A stretch of DNA of 64,000 nt from Sphingomonas sp. (GTDB lineage Bacteria; Pseudomonadota; Alphaproteobacteria; Sphingomonadales; Sphingomonadaceae), in NCBI RefSeq assembly GCF_017745215.1, contig NZ_JAGHZV010000008.1:62001-126000 (forward strand), written 5' to 3'. Below the pieces are notes generated by a model. The model made no database searches, had not been told where the DNA came from, and saw nothing but the letters and a program-made list of their open reading frames with translations. The position numbers and the translations under genes were made by a program. Positions 52,960 to 61,568 of this stretch are shown one piece after another; position 1 is the first letter of the stretch; each line of letters opens with the position of its first letter.

Positions 52960-55680
52960 ATGAGCGCAACGACGGCGGGAAGCCGGCGACGGCGGCGGCG
53001 TTGGCGGTTCGCGACGGCAGCCTTCGATGAGGGCAGCTGGGCGCTGGAAGTCGGCGGCACCGCGGTCTCGATCGAGACCAAGCCGCTCGAACTGCTCCAC
53101 GAACTGCTGCTGCGCGCCGGCGAGGTCGTCACCAAGAGCGAGCTGCTCGACGCGGTGTGGCCGGGCATCGTCGTGGTCGAGGCGTCGCTGCCCACCGCCA
53201 TCTCCAAGCTTCGCCGCGCGCTTGGCGACGGCGACGGCAAGATCGTCGAGACGGTGCCGCGGATCGGCTATCGGCTGGCCGCGCCGGTTTCGGTCGAGAC
53301 GCTCGCCGGGCCGCTGATGCCGCGCTTCTCCTTCCAGGCCGGCGAGGAAGTGCCGGGGCGGCCGCAATGGCGGCTGCTCGAGTCGCTCGGCGACACCGGC
53401 GCCGACGACGTGTGGCGCGCGGTGCACGAGAAGACCGGCGCGCGGCGCATCTTCAAGTTCGCCGACGCGCCCGATCGGCTACGCGGACTGAAGCGCGAAG
53501 CGGCGATCGCGCGGCTGCTGATGGCGTCGCTCGCCGAGGACGGGCCCTATGTCCCGCTGCTCGAATGGAATTTCGCTACCTCGCCCTATTGGCTGGAGAG
53601 CGTCGACGGCGGCGCGAGCCTGGTCGACTGGGCGGCAGCGAAGGGCGGGCTCGCGGCGATCCCGCTCGCGCAGCGGCTGGAGGTGGCGCGACTGGTCGCG
53701 CGCGCGCTCGAGACCGTCCATGGCGTGGGCGTGCTCCACAAGGACCTCAAGCCCGCCAACATCCTGATCGAGGAGCGCGACGGCGCACCACGGATCCGCC
53801 TCGCCGACTTCGGCAGCGGCGTGGTGATGGACGACGACCTGCTCGCCGCGCACGCGATCACGCCGTTCCTTGACGGCGAGAAGGACCAGGGCAGCCGCTC
53901 GGGCACGCTGCTCTATCGCGCGCCCGAGCTGGTCGGCGATGCGGTGCCGACCGCCAGGTCCGACATCTTCGCGCTCGGGCTGATCCTCTACCAGCTCGCC
54001 GCGGGCGATTTCGGGCGGAACCTCGCGCCCGGCTGGGAAGCCGCGATCGGCGATCCGCTGCTCGAGGCCGATATCGCCGAGGCGGCGGCGGGCGATCCCG
54101 AGCAGCGGCTGGGCGCAGCCTCGCTGCTCGCCGACCGGCTCGACCGGCTCGAGCAGCGCCGCGCGGCGCTGCTCGAAGCGACCGAGCGCGACGCCCAGCT
54201 CGCTGCGCTCAAGCGCGAGGAGGAGCGGCGCGCGCAGCGTCGACCCTGGGTTCGCGCGGCGGCGGCGGCGGCGATCGTCGGGCTCGTCGGAACCTCGGGC
54301 TTCGCGCTCGTGGCGAACCGGCAGCGGCAGGAGGCGCAGCGCCAGGGGCGGATCGCCGAGGCGAGCTACGGCTTCCTTGCGGACGACCTGCTCGGCCGCA
54401 CCGATCCCACCAGGAGCCAGTCGGCCGCCGAGACGCTCGCCGATGCCGCCAAGCGCGCAGGCGCCGAGATCGACCGGCGCTTCGCTGCCGACCCGCTGGT
54501 CGCGGCGCGGCTGCACGCGACGCTCGCCCGCGCCTTCCAGGAGCGCAGCGACTTCCCGGCGATGCGCAGCGAGTTCGACGCCGCCGAGCGCAACTTCCGC
54601 CGCGCGGGCGCGCAGAACGGCGAGGACGCCACGGTCGCCCGGCTCACCCGCGCGCAGGCCGAGGCGATGTCGGGGCAGAAGGACGGGCTCGACGCGGCGC
54701 AGGCGATCATCGCGGCCGAGCGCAAGCGGCTCGGGCCCGCGGCGGACACCGGCCCGATCGGCTTCGCGCTCGCCCGGGCCGAGGGGATCGCGGGCTTCTT
54801 CGGCGACCTCAAGGTGGCCGACGCGGCGTTCACCCGCGCGATCGGCTATGCCAAGGCACACCCCGATGCGGTGAGCCAGCGCGATTCGCTGCGGCTGCGC
54901 TCGACGCATGCGCTGGTGCTGATGCGGCTCGGCCAGGGCGAGCAGGCCGAGCGCGAGATGCGCCCGGTGGTGGCGGAAGCGACCGCGGCATTCGGCCCAG
55001 ACCATCCCGACACGCTCAATGCCCGCCAGGTGCTCCTGAACGCGCTGATGCTCCAGCACCGCGACGCCGAAGTGATCAAGGGCGTGACCGAGCTGCTGCC
55101 CTTGTTCGACAAGCGCTACGGCCCCGACCACCGGCTGACGCTGGCGCTGCACTCGACGCGCGGCGACATGCTCGCCGAGCTCGGCCGCTACCGCGAAGCG
55201 GCGGAGGATTCGCGGCGCGTGTGGCAAGGCGCGAGCAAGACCTCGGGCGCGGAATCGCACCAGGCACTGGTCGGGCACATCGACCTGGGGATGGACGAGT
55301 GCCGCGGCGGCGAGCTGGCGGCAGGCTTGGCCGACGTGCGCGCAGGGTTGCGCGATACCGAGGCCGCGTTCGGGAGCGATTACCCGCTCACCCATGCTGC
55401 GCGCTATTACGCCGCCGAGTGCCTGGTCGAGAACCAGCGGTTCGACGAAGCGGCGGCACTGGCGGCGACGGTCGATCCGGCGCTGGTCGGGCAGCTGGTC
55501 GGCGATCCGGAGTGGCACGCCGAGCTCGATGCGGTGAAGGCGGAGATCGCGCTGGCGCACGGCGACAAGGCAGCGGCGCGCAAGCTCTACGCCGCGCTGG
55601 CGCCGAATACTGCGGGGCTGGATGCCGCGAGCTACGAGCGGCGGCGGCTGGCGCGGATCGCGGCGGCTTTGGGACGGTAA
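52960..55680 (+). CDS. Winged-helix / Ser-Thr kinase / transmembrane / TPR fusion protein
   Basis: The 906-residue product joins four parts. Residues about 15-110 are an OmpR/CadC-type winged helix (IETKPLELLHELLLRAGEVV, SKLRRALGDGDGKIVETVPR, IGYRL). Residues about 135-400 are a Hanks-type kinase with FKF (Lys), HKDLKPANILI (Asp262), ADFGSG (Asp283) and YRAPEL; the glycine loop is weak. Residues about 433-452 form a membrane helix (AAAAAAIVGLVGTSGFALVA). The rest is helical TPR-like repeats (HPDTLNARQVLLNALML, HRLTLALHSTRGDMLAELGR). DNA-binding and kinase parts would be cytoplasmic and the repeats periplasmic, as in CadC-like one-component regulators with an added kinase. ATG 52960 follows GAGGGG; GTG 52954 is possible. 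Confidence 0.85.
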   Translation: MSATTAGSRRRRRRWRFATAAFDEGSWALEVGGTAVSIETKPLELLHELLLRAGEVVTKSELLDAVWPGIVVVEASLPTAISKLRRALGDGDGKIVETVPRIGYRLAAPVSVETLAGPLMPRFSFQAGEEVPGRPQWRLLESLGDTGADDVWRAVHEKTGARRIFKFADAPDRLRGLKREAAIARLLMASLAEDGPYVPLLEWNFATSPYWLESVDGGASLVDWAAAKGGLAAIPLAQRLEVARLVARALETVHGVGVLHKDLKPANILIEERDGAPRIRLADFGSGVVMDDDLLAAHAITPFLDGEKDQGSRSGTLLYRAPELVGDAVPTARSDIFALGLILYQLAAGDFGRNLAPGWEAAIGDPLLEADIAEAAAGDPEQRLGAASLLADRLDRLEQRRAALLEATERDAQLAALKREEERRAQRRPWVRAAAAAAIVGLVGTSGFALVANRQRQEAQRQGRIAEASYGFLADDLLGRTDPTRSQSAAETLADAAKRAGAEIDRRFAADPLVAARLHATLARAFQERSDFPAMRSEFDAAERNFRRAGAQNGEDATVARLTRAQAEAMSGQKDGLDAAQAIIAAERKRLGPAADTGPIGFALARAEGIAGFFGDLKVADAAFTRAIGYAKAHPDAVSQRDSLRLRSTHALVLMRLGQGEQAEREMRPVVAEATAAFGPDHPDTLNARQVLLNALMLQHRDAEVIKGVTELLPLFDKRYGPDHRLTLALHSTRGDMLAELGRYREAAEDSRRVWQGASKTSGAESHQALVGHIDLGMDECRGGELAAGLADVRAGLRDTEAAFGSDYPLTHAARYYAAECLVENQRFDEAAALAATVDPALVGQLVGDPEWHAELDAVKAEIALAHGDKAAARKLYAALAPNTAGLDAASYERRRLARIAAALGR

Positions 55681-55700
55681 CGCTCACCCGATCAATATTT

Positions 55701-55843
55701 CAATCCTCCCCTGGAAGGGGAGGTGGCAGCCCGAAGGGCTGACGGAGGGTAGCTCTCCATGGGCTTTGAAGCTCGTGGAGAGCTACCCCTCCACCACTCG
55801 CTTCGCGAGCGGTCCCCCTCCCCCTGCGGGGGAGGATTTGCAT
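55701..55843. repeat. Intergenic palindromic element, family B copy 2
   Basis: Outer arms AATCCTCCCCTGGAAGGGGA and CCCCTGCGGGGGAGGATTTG enclose inner arms GGTAGCTCTCCA / TGGAGAGCTACC-like. Same architecture as 1838-1975. It lies between the kinase fusion gene and the operator-controlled TonB receptor. Confidence 0.8.
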
Positions 55844-55878
55844 GCTTCGCCGCAGCACAACTCCGTCGTCCCAATCAA

Positions 55879-55904
55879 ATACTGACTTACTCGGCAGTCA
55901 GTAT
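55879..55904. promoter_or_regulatory. TetR-type operator overlapping the TonB receptor promoter
   Basis: Perfect 9-bp arms ATACTGACT and AGTCAGTAT separated by 8 bases. The right arm touches a -35-like TTGACA (55904-55909). The ACTGACT/AGTCAGT half-sites are the same as in the 46129-46156 palindrome, though the spacing differs. The TetR gene at 58464, just beyond the receptor, is the likely binder. Confidence 0.75.
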
Positions 55905-55987
55905 TGACACCAACCGTCAGCCAAGCGAATATCCAACCCGTTCGCGGGACAGCGCCACCAAGGCGCGGCAGCGACAAAGGAGGGGAT

Positions 55988-58342
55988 ATGAACCGCTTAG
56001 CCTATACATCGTCGCTGATCGCGCTGGTCGCCGCCGCGACGCCCGCCGCTGCCTTCGCCAGCACCGCCGCGGCCGATTCGGCCAATCCGCCCGCCGCCGC
56101 CAAGCCCGCGCAGGACGATCAGTCCGCCGCCGAGCCGGCCGACCAGAACGAGATCGTCGTCACCGCGACTCGCCGCGCCGAGCGCATCCAGGACGTGCCG
56201 CTCAGCATCACCGCCTTCACCCAGAAGGAACTGACCCAGCAGGGCATCGTCGGCTTCGAGGGCGTCACGCGCCAGACGCCGGGCGTGGTGCTCAACCAGG
56301 CGAGCGACAACAACGCCCGCATCACTGCGCGCGGCGTCTCGACCAACGGCTGGGGCGCAGGCCTCCAGACCACCACGACGATCTACATCGACGAACTGCC
56401 GATCAGCACGATCGGCAACACGGTGACGCTCAACCCCAATCTCTACGACGTCGAGCGCGTCGAGTTCCTGCGCGGGCCGCAGGGCACGCTGTTCGGCTCG
56501 GGCTCGCTCTCGGGCGCGCTACGGATCATCACCAAGAGCCCCAACCTCAAGGAAGTCGAGGCCTCGGGCCTCGTCGACCTCGGCTGGACGCCCGACGGCG
56601 ACGGCATCCGCCAGCGCTACAATGCGATGGTCAACGTGCCGATGGTCAGCGACACGCTCGGCCTGCGCGTCGTCGGCTTCTACCGCAACGAGGACGGCTT
56701 CGTCGACAATCTCGGCACCCACAAGAAGAACGCCAACAAGCTGGTCGACTGGGGCGGCCGCGCGACGCTGCTGTGGAAGCCGACCGACCGGCTGAGCATC
56801 CGCCTGCTCGGCTCGTACGAGAACAGCGAACCCCGCGACTCGGCGCTGACCTCGCCCAACCTCGGCGACCGCAAGCGCTATTCGACGATCCCCGATCTCT
56901 ACACGTCGGACACCCAGATCTACAACGGCACGATCGACTATGACTTCGGCGGCGCCAAGCTGACGAGCTCGACCACCTATTCGATCGCCACCGGCGATTT
57001 CGACGTCGATCTGGCGGGCACCTTTGCGTCCGCCACGGTGCCGATCCAGAACGCGATCCCGTTCATCCTCGACGACGACTACAACCAGAAGACCTTCGTC
57101 CAGGAGACGCGCCTGACCTCCGGCGGCGGCGGCAAGTTCGACTGGGTGATCGGCGGCTTCTACATGCACCGCAACCTCGACCTCAACGGCCGCGACCTCT
57201 CCAACCAGGCCTATCTCGATTCGATCCACGTCACCGGCCTGACCGGCGCGTCCTTCGCCGAGTTCGGCAGCATCTCGAAGACCTATGAGCTCGCGGGCTA
57301 TGGCGAGCTGACCTGGCACATGACCGACACGCTCTCGGCCACGGGCGGGCTGCGCTACGGCAAGTACGGCGGCACGGTGCTCACCAAGCCGGGCTTCAAC
57401 ACCGCCTATTTCACTTACGCGGTGGTCGGCTATCCGTGGTATAATGTTCTCTACGGCTTGCCCACGGCGATCCAGAAGGTGCCCAACGGCGCCGCGACCA
57501 CGCGCTATCCCTCGGCATCCAAGGCGTCGTGGAAGGCCAGCCTCGCCTATCGCCCGAGCCGCGACCTCACCACCTACGCCACAGTGTCGACCGGCTATCG
57601 CACGCCCGTCTACAATGCGCGCGCGGGCACCAAGAGCACCGTCGATCCCACCGACTTGGTGATCCCGCCCGGCGCGGGCTCGGACAACCTCACCAACTAT
57701 GAGGTCGGCCTCAAGGGCCGCTTCATGGGGGGCAAGCTGACGATGAACCTCGCCGCCTATTACATCGACTGGCGCAACATCCAGGTGCAGGCCAACCGCC
57801 AGTCGGACTCGGTGCAGTTCTCGACCAACGTCGGCCGCGCGGCGAGCAAGGGGATCGAGGCGGAGATCGCCTTCTTCCCGACCAAGGGGCTGATGTTCGG
57901 GCTCAACGGCTCGCTCAACGACGCCAAGGTGACCGAGCTGACCACGCAGGAAGCGACGATCTCGGGCGCGGTGAAGGATGCCCGCCTCGCCTCGCCGCAC
58001 GTCCAGGGCTCGTTCTACGGCATGTACAACTATCCGCTGGGCGGCAGCACCAAGGGCTTCACCAGCTTCCAGATCCAGTATGTCGGGTCCTTCCCCAACG
58101 GCTTCCCCAACGTGCCCGGCAAGGCCAACACGCCGAGCCCGCTCTACGGCCACACCGACAACTATGCCTTCGTCAACATCCAGAGCGGCTTCACCATCGG
58201 CCAGGTGACGACGACCTTCTACGTCGAGAACCTCGGCAACAGCCGGGCGACGACGTACATCCACCCCGAAGCATTCGTGTACAGCCGCTATGCGATCCTG
58301 CGGCCGCGCACCTTCGGTGTGCGAGTCAACTTCGGCCTGTGA
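55988..58342 (+). CDS. TonB-dependent outer-membrane receptor
   Basis: The 784-residue product has a signal (LIALVAAATPAAAFA-S), TonB box-like NEIVVTATRRAERIQDVPLS, the plug motifs LSITAFTQKELTQQGIVGFE and VERVEFLRGPQGTLFGSGSL, and a barrel ending RPRTFGVRVNFGL. This is the FyuA/IroN-like subgroup frequent in sphingomonads and used for siderophores, terpenoids, sterols and other small lipophilic compounds. The start at 55988 follows AAGGAGGGG. Downstream CoA-ligase and beta-oxidation-like genes favour a carboxylic or lipid-like cargo over iron. Confidence 0.9.
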   Translation: MNRLAYTSSLIALVAAATPAAAFASTAAADSANPPAAAKPAQDDQSAAEPADQNEIVVTATRRAERIQDVPLSITAFTQKELTQQGIVGFEGVTRQTPGVVLNQASDNNARITARGVSTNGWGAGLQTTTTIYIDELPISTIGNTVTLNPNLYDVERVEFLRGPQGTLFGSGSLSGALRIITKSPNLKEVEASGLVDLGWTPDGDGIRQRYNAMVNVPMVSDTLGLRVVGFYRNEDGFVDNLGTHKKNANKLVDWGGRATLLWKPTDRLSIRLLGSYENSEPRDSALTSPNLGDRKRYSTIPDLYTSDTQIYNGTIDYDFGGAKLTSSTTYSIATGDFDVDLAGTFASATVPIQNAIPFILDDDYNQKTFVQETRLTSGGGGKFDWVIGGFYMHRNLDLNGRDLSNQAYLDSIHVTGLTGASFAEFGSISKTYELAGYGELTWHMTDTLSATGGLRYGKYGGTVLTKPGFNTAYFTYAVVGYPWYNVLYGLPTAIQKVPNGAATTRYPSASKASWKASLAYRPSRDLTTYATVSTGYRTPVYNARAGTKSTVDPTDLVIPPGAGSDNLTNYEVGLKGRFMGGKLTMNLAAYYIDWRNIQVQANRQSDSVQFSTNVGRAASKGIEAEIAFFPTKGLMFGLNGSLNDAKVTELTTQEATISGAVKDARLASPHVQGSFYGMYNYPLGGSTKGFTSFQIQYVGSFPNGFPNVPGKANTPSPLYGHTDNYAFVNIQSGFTIGQVTTTFYVENLGNSRATTYIHPEAFVYSRYAILRPRTFGVRVNFGL

Positions 58343-58463
58343 AGGACGCGGCGCCGATCGCGTTTCCCGGTCCGGCGGGGCGGCGCCGGCGGCATCGAGC
58401 GATCGATGCCGCCGGCCTGTGCCGCGTTGACGGCCCTCTCGCGGCGCGGCACGCTGAAACCCT

Positions 58464-59174
58464 ATGACCAGCAACATCCAGACCCGGCTGAAACCGCCGC
58501 CGAGCCGCGGCCGCGACCACAAGGCGCGCGTCCGCGAGGCGTCGATCGAACGCATCCTCGACGCGGCCGAACAATTGTTCGCCGAGTTCGGCTATCATGG
58601 CATCACGCTGAAGGACGTGGCGGCAAAGGTAGGCGTGAGCTCGACGCTGATCCACTATCACTTCAACGGCAAGGAAAGCCTGTTCGAGGCAGTCTGGGCG
58701 CGCAAGGCACCGGTCTCGGCACGCAACCGCCTCGAGGCCATGCGCCGCTATGCCGCCGAAGTGGGCGACGCGGTAACCGTGGAGGGCGCACTCCACGCCT
58801 GGATCGACGCCGACTTGAACGTGCAGATCGAGGACACCGACCAGTGGATCGCCTTCGGCAAGATCAGCGCGCAGGCGAACAGCGCCGCGGGCTGGGGCGC
58901 CGAGAAGATGACCAAATATTTCAACCCCGTCGTCCTCGCGCTGATCGACCTGCTCAAGAAGGCGATGCCCGAGTGCGACGAGGAGACGATCTTCTGGGGC
59001 TATCACTTCGTCTCGGGGGCGATGACCCACAATATGGCGCGCACCGGCCGTCTCGACGAATTGTCGCACGGCCTCTGCTCGTCGGACGATTTCGTCTCGA
59101 TCCGCAGGCACATGGCGACCTTCATGGCGGCGGGGTTCGAGGCGATCCGCGTGGCTTCGGTCGCGAAGAAGTAA
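58464..59174 (+). CDS. TetR-family regulator of the lipid-catabolic cluster
   Basis: The 236-residue protein has a basic N-terminal arm and a TetR helix-turn-helix (IERILDAAEQLFAEFGYHGI, then TLKDVAAKVGVSSTLIHYHF), and a ligand domain with a TetR_C-like region (WGYHFVSGAMTHNMARTGRL). It lies between the receptor and the CoA-ligase gene and probably binds the inverted repeat at 55879. A likely effector is an acyl-CoA or the imported substrate. Confidence 0.88.
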   Translation: MTSNIQTRLKPPPSRGRDHKARVREASIERILDAAEQLFAEFGYHGITLKDVAAKVGVSSTLIHYHFNGKESLFEAVWARKAPVSARNRLEAMRRYAAEVGDAVTVEGALHAWIDADLNVQIEDTDQWIAFGKISAQANSAAGWGAEKMTKYFNPVVLALIDLLKKAMPECDEETIFWGYHFVSGAMTHNMARTGRLDELSHGLCSSDDFVSIRRHMATFMAAGFEAIRVASVAKK

Positions 59175-59190
59175 GGGGCGTAGCGCGATC

Positions 59191-60789
59191 ATGACCTTTG
59201 TTTCGCCGATCGGCGCGATGCAGCCCTATGCGCTGACGCTCGACCAGTTCATCGACCATGCCGCCAAGTGGCACGGGCGGACCGAAGTCGTGACCGGTGG
59301 CGCCGAAGGGGCCGTCTCGCGGATCGGCTATGCCGCGCTGCGGGCGCGCAGCAAGCGGCTGTCGGGCGCGCTGCAGGCGCTCGGGCTGGCGCCCGGCGAC
59401 AATCTCGCGATCATGGCCTGGAACAGCCAGGCGCACATGGAATGCTGGTATGGCGCCGTGGGGATCGGCGTGGTCTGCCACACGCTCAACCCGCGGCTGA
59501 CGATCGAGCATCTCACCAGCATGATCGCGCAGGCGGCCAACCCGGTGCTCGCGATCAGCCCCGACCTCGCGCCGATCGCCGAGCAACTGGTGCCGCGCTG
59601 CCCGACGCTGCGCGCGCTGGTCGTGCTCGACGAGCCAGGCGCCGACTGCCCGCTGCCCGACTGCGGCGTGCCGGTGTGGCGCTATGGCGAGCTGCTCGAG
59701 ACCCTGGGCGAAGACGCCGACTGGGGCGGGTTCGACGAGGAGACGCCGGCCGGACTGTGCTTCACCTCGGGCACCACCGGGCTGCCCAAGGGGGTGAGCT
59801 ACACGCACCGCTCCAACTATCTCCACACCATCCACCAGCTCCAGGCGGATGCGAGCGGGCTTTCGGCGAGCGATTCGCTGCTCGTCGCGGTGCCGATGTT
59901 CCACGCCAACGGCTGGGGCTTCCCCTTCTCGGGCCCCGCAGTGGGCGCCAAGCTGGTGTTCCCCGGTCGCCACCAGGACGGCGCGAGCCTCGAGCGGCTG
60001 ATCAACGCCGAGGGCGTCACCGTCGCCGCGGGCGTGCCGACGGTGTGGCTGGGCCTCGTTGACCACCTCGACCGCACCGGCGGCGACGTGCCGTCGCTCG
60101 AGCGCGTCATGCTCGGCGGCTCCTCGGTGCCGCAGGCGCTGATGGACCGGCTCGAGGCGCGGCTCGGCGTGACCGTCCAGACGAGCTGGGGAATGACCGA
60201 GCTTTCGCCGCTCGGCACCACCACGCCGGCGACCGCGCCGGTGCGCAGCGCCGCCAAGTCGGGCCGCCCGCCGATCGGCGTCGACTTGCTGCTGCGCGAC
60301 GCCGAGGGCATCGACCTCCCCGAGCAGCACGGGTGCGAAGGCCGGCTGTTCGTGCGCGGCGCGAGCGTGATCGACCGTTATTTCGGCCACGAAGACCTCG
60401 CGACCGACGCACAGGGCTGGTTCGATACCGGCGACCTCGCGGTGATCGACGAGGCGGGCAACATCAGCATCACCGGCCGCGCCAAGGACCTGATCAAGTC
60501 GGGCGGCGAGTGGATCAACCCCGGCGAGATCGAAGCGATCGTCGGCGCGCTGCCGGACGTTGCCCAGGTCGCGGTGATCGGGCGCGCGCATGCCAAATGG
60601 GGCGAGCGGCCGATCCTGGTGGTCGAACCGCGCAAGGGCGCCGAGCTTTCCGACGAGACGCTGCTCGAAGCGCTGCGCGCGCGGGTAGCGAGTTGGTGGC
60701 TGCCCGATGCGATCGTGCGCGTGGCGGCGATGCCGCTCGCGATGACGGGCAAGATCGACAAGATGCGGCTGCGGGCCGAACATGGCTGA
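59191..60789 (+). CDS. AMP-forming acyl-CoA synthetase
   Basis: The 532-residue enzyme has the phosphate loop FTSGTTGLPKGVSYTHRS (about residues 191-208), the A5 motif TSWGMTELSPLG, the A7-A8 motifs GWFDTGDLAVIDEAGNISIT and the A10 Lys in MTGKIDKMRLR. It ligates CoA to a fatty or other carboxylic acid with ATP. Sequence type is medium/long-chain FadD-like. The stop lies 8 bp inside the next gene, so ligase and SDR are coupled. Confidence 0.9.
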   Translation: MTFVSPIGAMQPYALTLDQFIDHAAKWHGRTEVVTGGAEGAVSRIGYAALRARSKRLSGALQALGLAPGDNLAIMAWNSQAHMECWYGAVGIGVVCHTLNPRLTIEHLTSMIAQAANPVLAISPDLAPIAEQLVPRCPTLRALVVLDEPGADCPLPDCGVPVWRYGELLETLGEDADWGGFDEETPAGLCFTSGTTGLPKGVSYTHRSNYLHTIHQLQADASGLSASDSLLVAVPMFHANGWGFPFSGPAVGAKLVFPGRHQDGASLERLINAEGVTVAAGVPTVWLGLVDHLDRTGGDVPSLERVMLGGSSVPQALMDRLEARLGVTVQTSWGMTELSPLGTTTPATAPVRSAAKSGRPPIGVDLLLRDAEGIDLPEQHGCEGRLFVRGASVIDRYFGHEDLATDAQGWFDTGDLAVIDEAGNISITGRAKDLIKSGGEWINPGEIEAIVGALPDVAQVAVIGRAHAKWGERPILVVEPRKGAELSDETLLEALRARVASWWLPDAIVRVAAMPLAMTGKIDKMRLRAEHG

Positions 60790-61558
60790 GGGCGTGCTGG
60801 GCAAGCTGTTCGACCTCACCGGCCGGGTGGCGATCGTCACCGGCGGCTCGCGCGGGCTGGGGTTGCAGATCGCGACTGCGCTCGCCGAATATGGTGCGAC
60901 GCTCGCGCTGGTCGCGCGCAAGCAGGCCGATCTCGATGCCGCCGTGGCGCAGTTCGGCGGCAAGGCGACCGGCTTCGCGGCGGACCTCGGCACACCCGAG
61001 GCGGCAGCAGAACTCACCGCGCGCGTGCTCGACCGGTTCGGGCGGATCGACATACTGGTCAACAACGCCGGCGCGGTGTGGGGCGCCCCCGCCGAGGACT
61101 ATCCGATCGAAGGCTGGAACAAGGTCATCGACCTCAACGTCACCGGCCTCTTCCTGCTCACCCAGGCGGTGGCGCGAACGGCCTTCCTGCCGCGGGGCAA
61201 GGGCGCGGTGGTCAACGTCGCCTCGATCGAGGGGCTGCTCGGCCACCACCCCGACCGGCTCGGCACCATCGCCTACAACACCGCCAAGGGCGCAGTGATC
61301 AACATGACCCGCGCGCTTGCGGCCGAATGGGGGCCGCGCAACATCCGCGTCAACGCGCTCGCCCCCGGCTTCTTCCCGTCGAAGATGACCGCCGCGACGC
61401 TCGACGCGCACGGCGCCGAGATGCTGCGCCAGACGCCGCTCGGCAAGCTCGGCGGCGAGACCGACCTGATGGGCGCCGCGCTGCTGCTTGCCTCGGACGC
61501 CGGCGGGCATATCACCGGCCAGACCCTCGTCGTCGACGGCGGCGCGACCATCATCTGA
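60782..61558 (+). CDS. SDR-family oxidoreductase
   Basis: The 258-residue classical SDR has TGGSRGLGLQ, NNAG, Ser in NVASIEG, YNTAK as Tyr/Lys pair, and ends QTLVVDGGATII. It probably oxidises a hydroxyl-acyl-CoA or a hydroxylated terpenoid/steroid intermediate. It overlaps the CoA-ligase gene and is followed 10 bp later by an acyl-CoA dehydrogenase, so a beta-oxidation-like pathway is likely. Confidence 0.88.
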   Translation: MAEGVLGKLFDLTGRVAIVTGGSRGLGLQIATALAEYGATLALVARKQADLDAAVAQFGGKATGFAADLGTPEAAAELTARVLDRFGRIDILVNNAGAVWGAPAEDYPIEGWNKVIDLNVTGLFLLTQAVARTAFLPRGKGAVVNVASIEGLLGHHPDRLGTIAYNTAKGAVINMTRALAAEWGPRNIRVNALAPGFFPSKMTAATLDAHGAEMLRQTPLGKLGGETDLMGAALLLASDAGGHITGQTLVVDGGATII

Positions 61559-61568
61559 GAGCTTTCGC

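Noticed and set aside
53479..55560. 693-codon minus-strand frame opposite the kinase fusion gene
   Set aside because: Antisense shadow with no domain; the plus strand contains kinase and winged-helix motifs.
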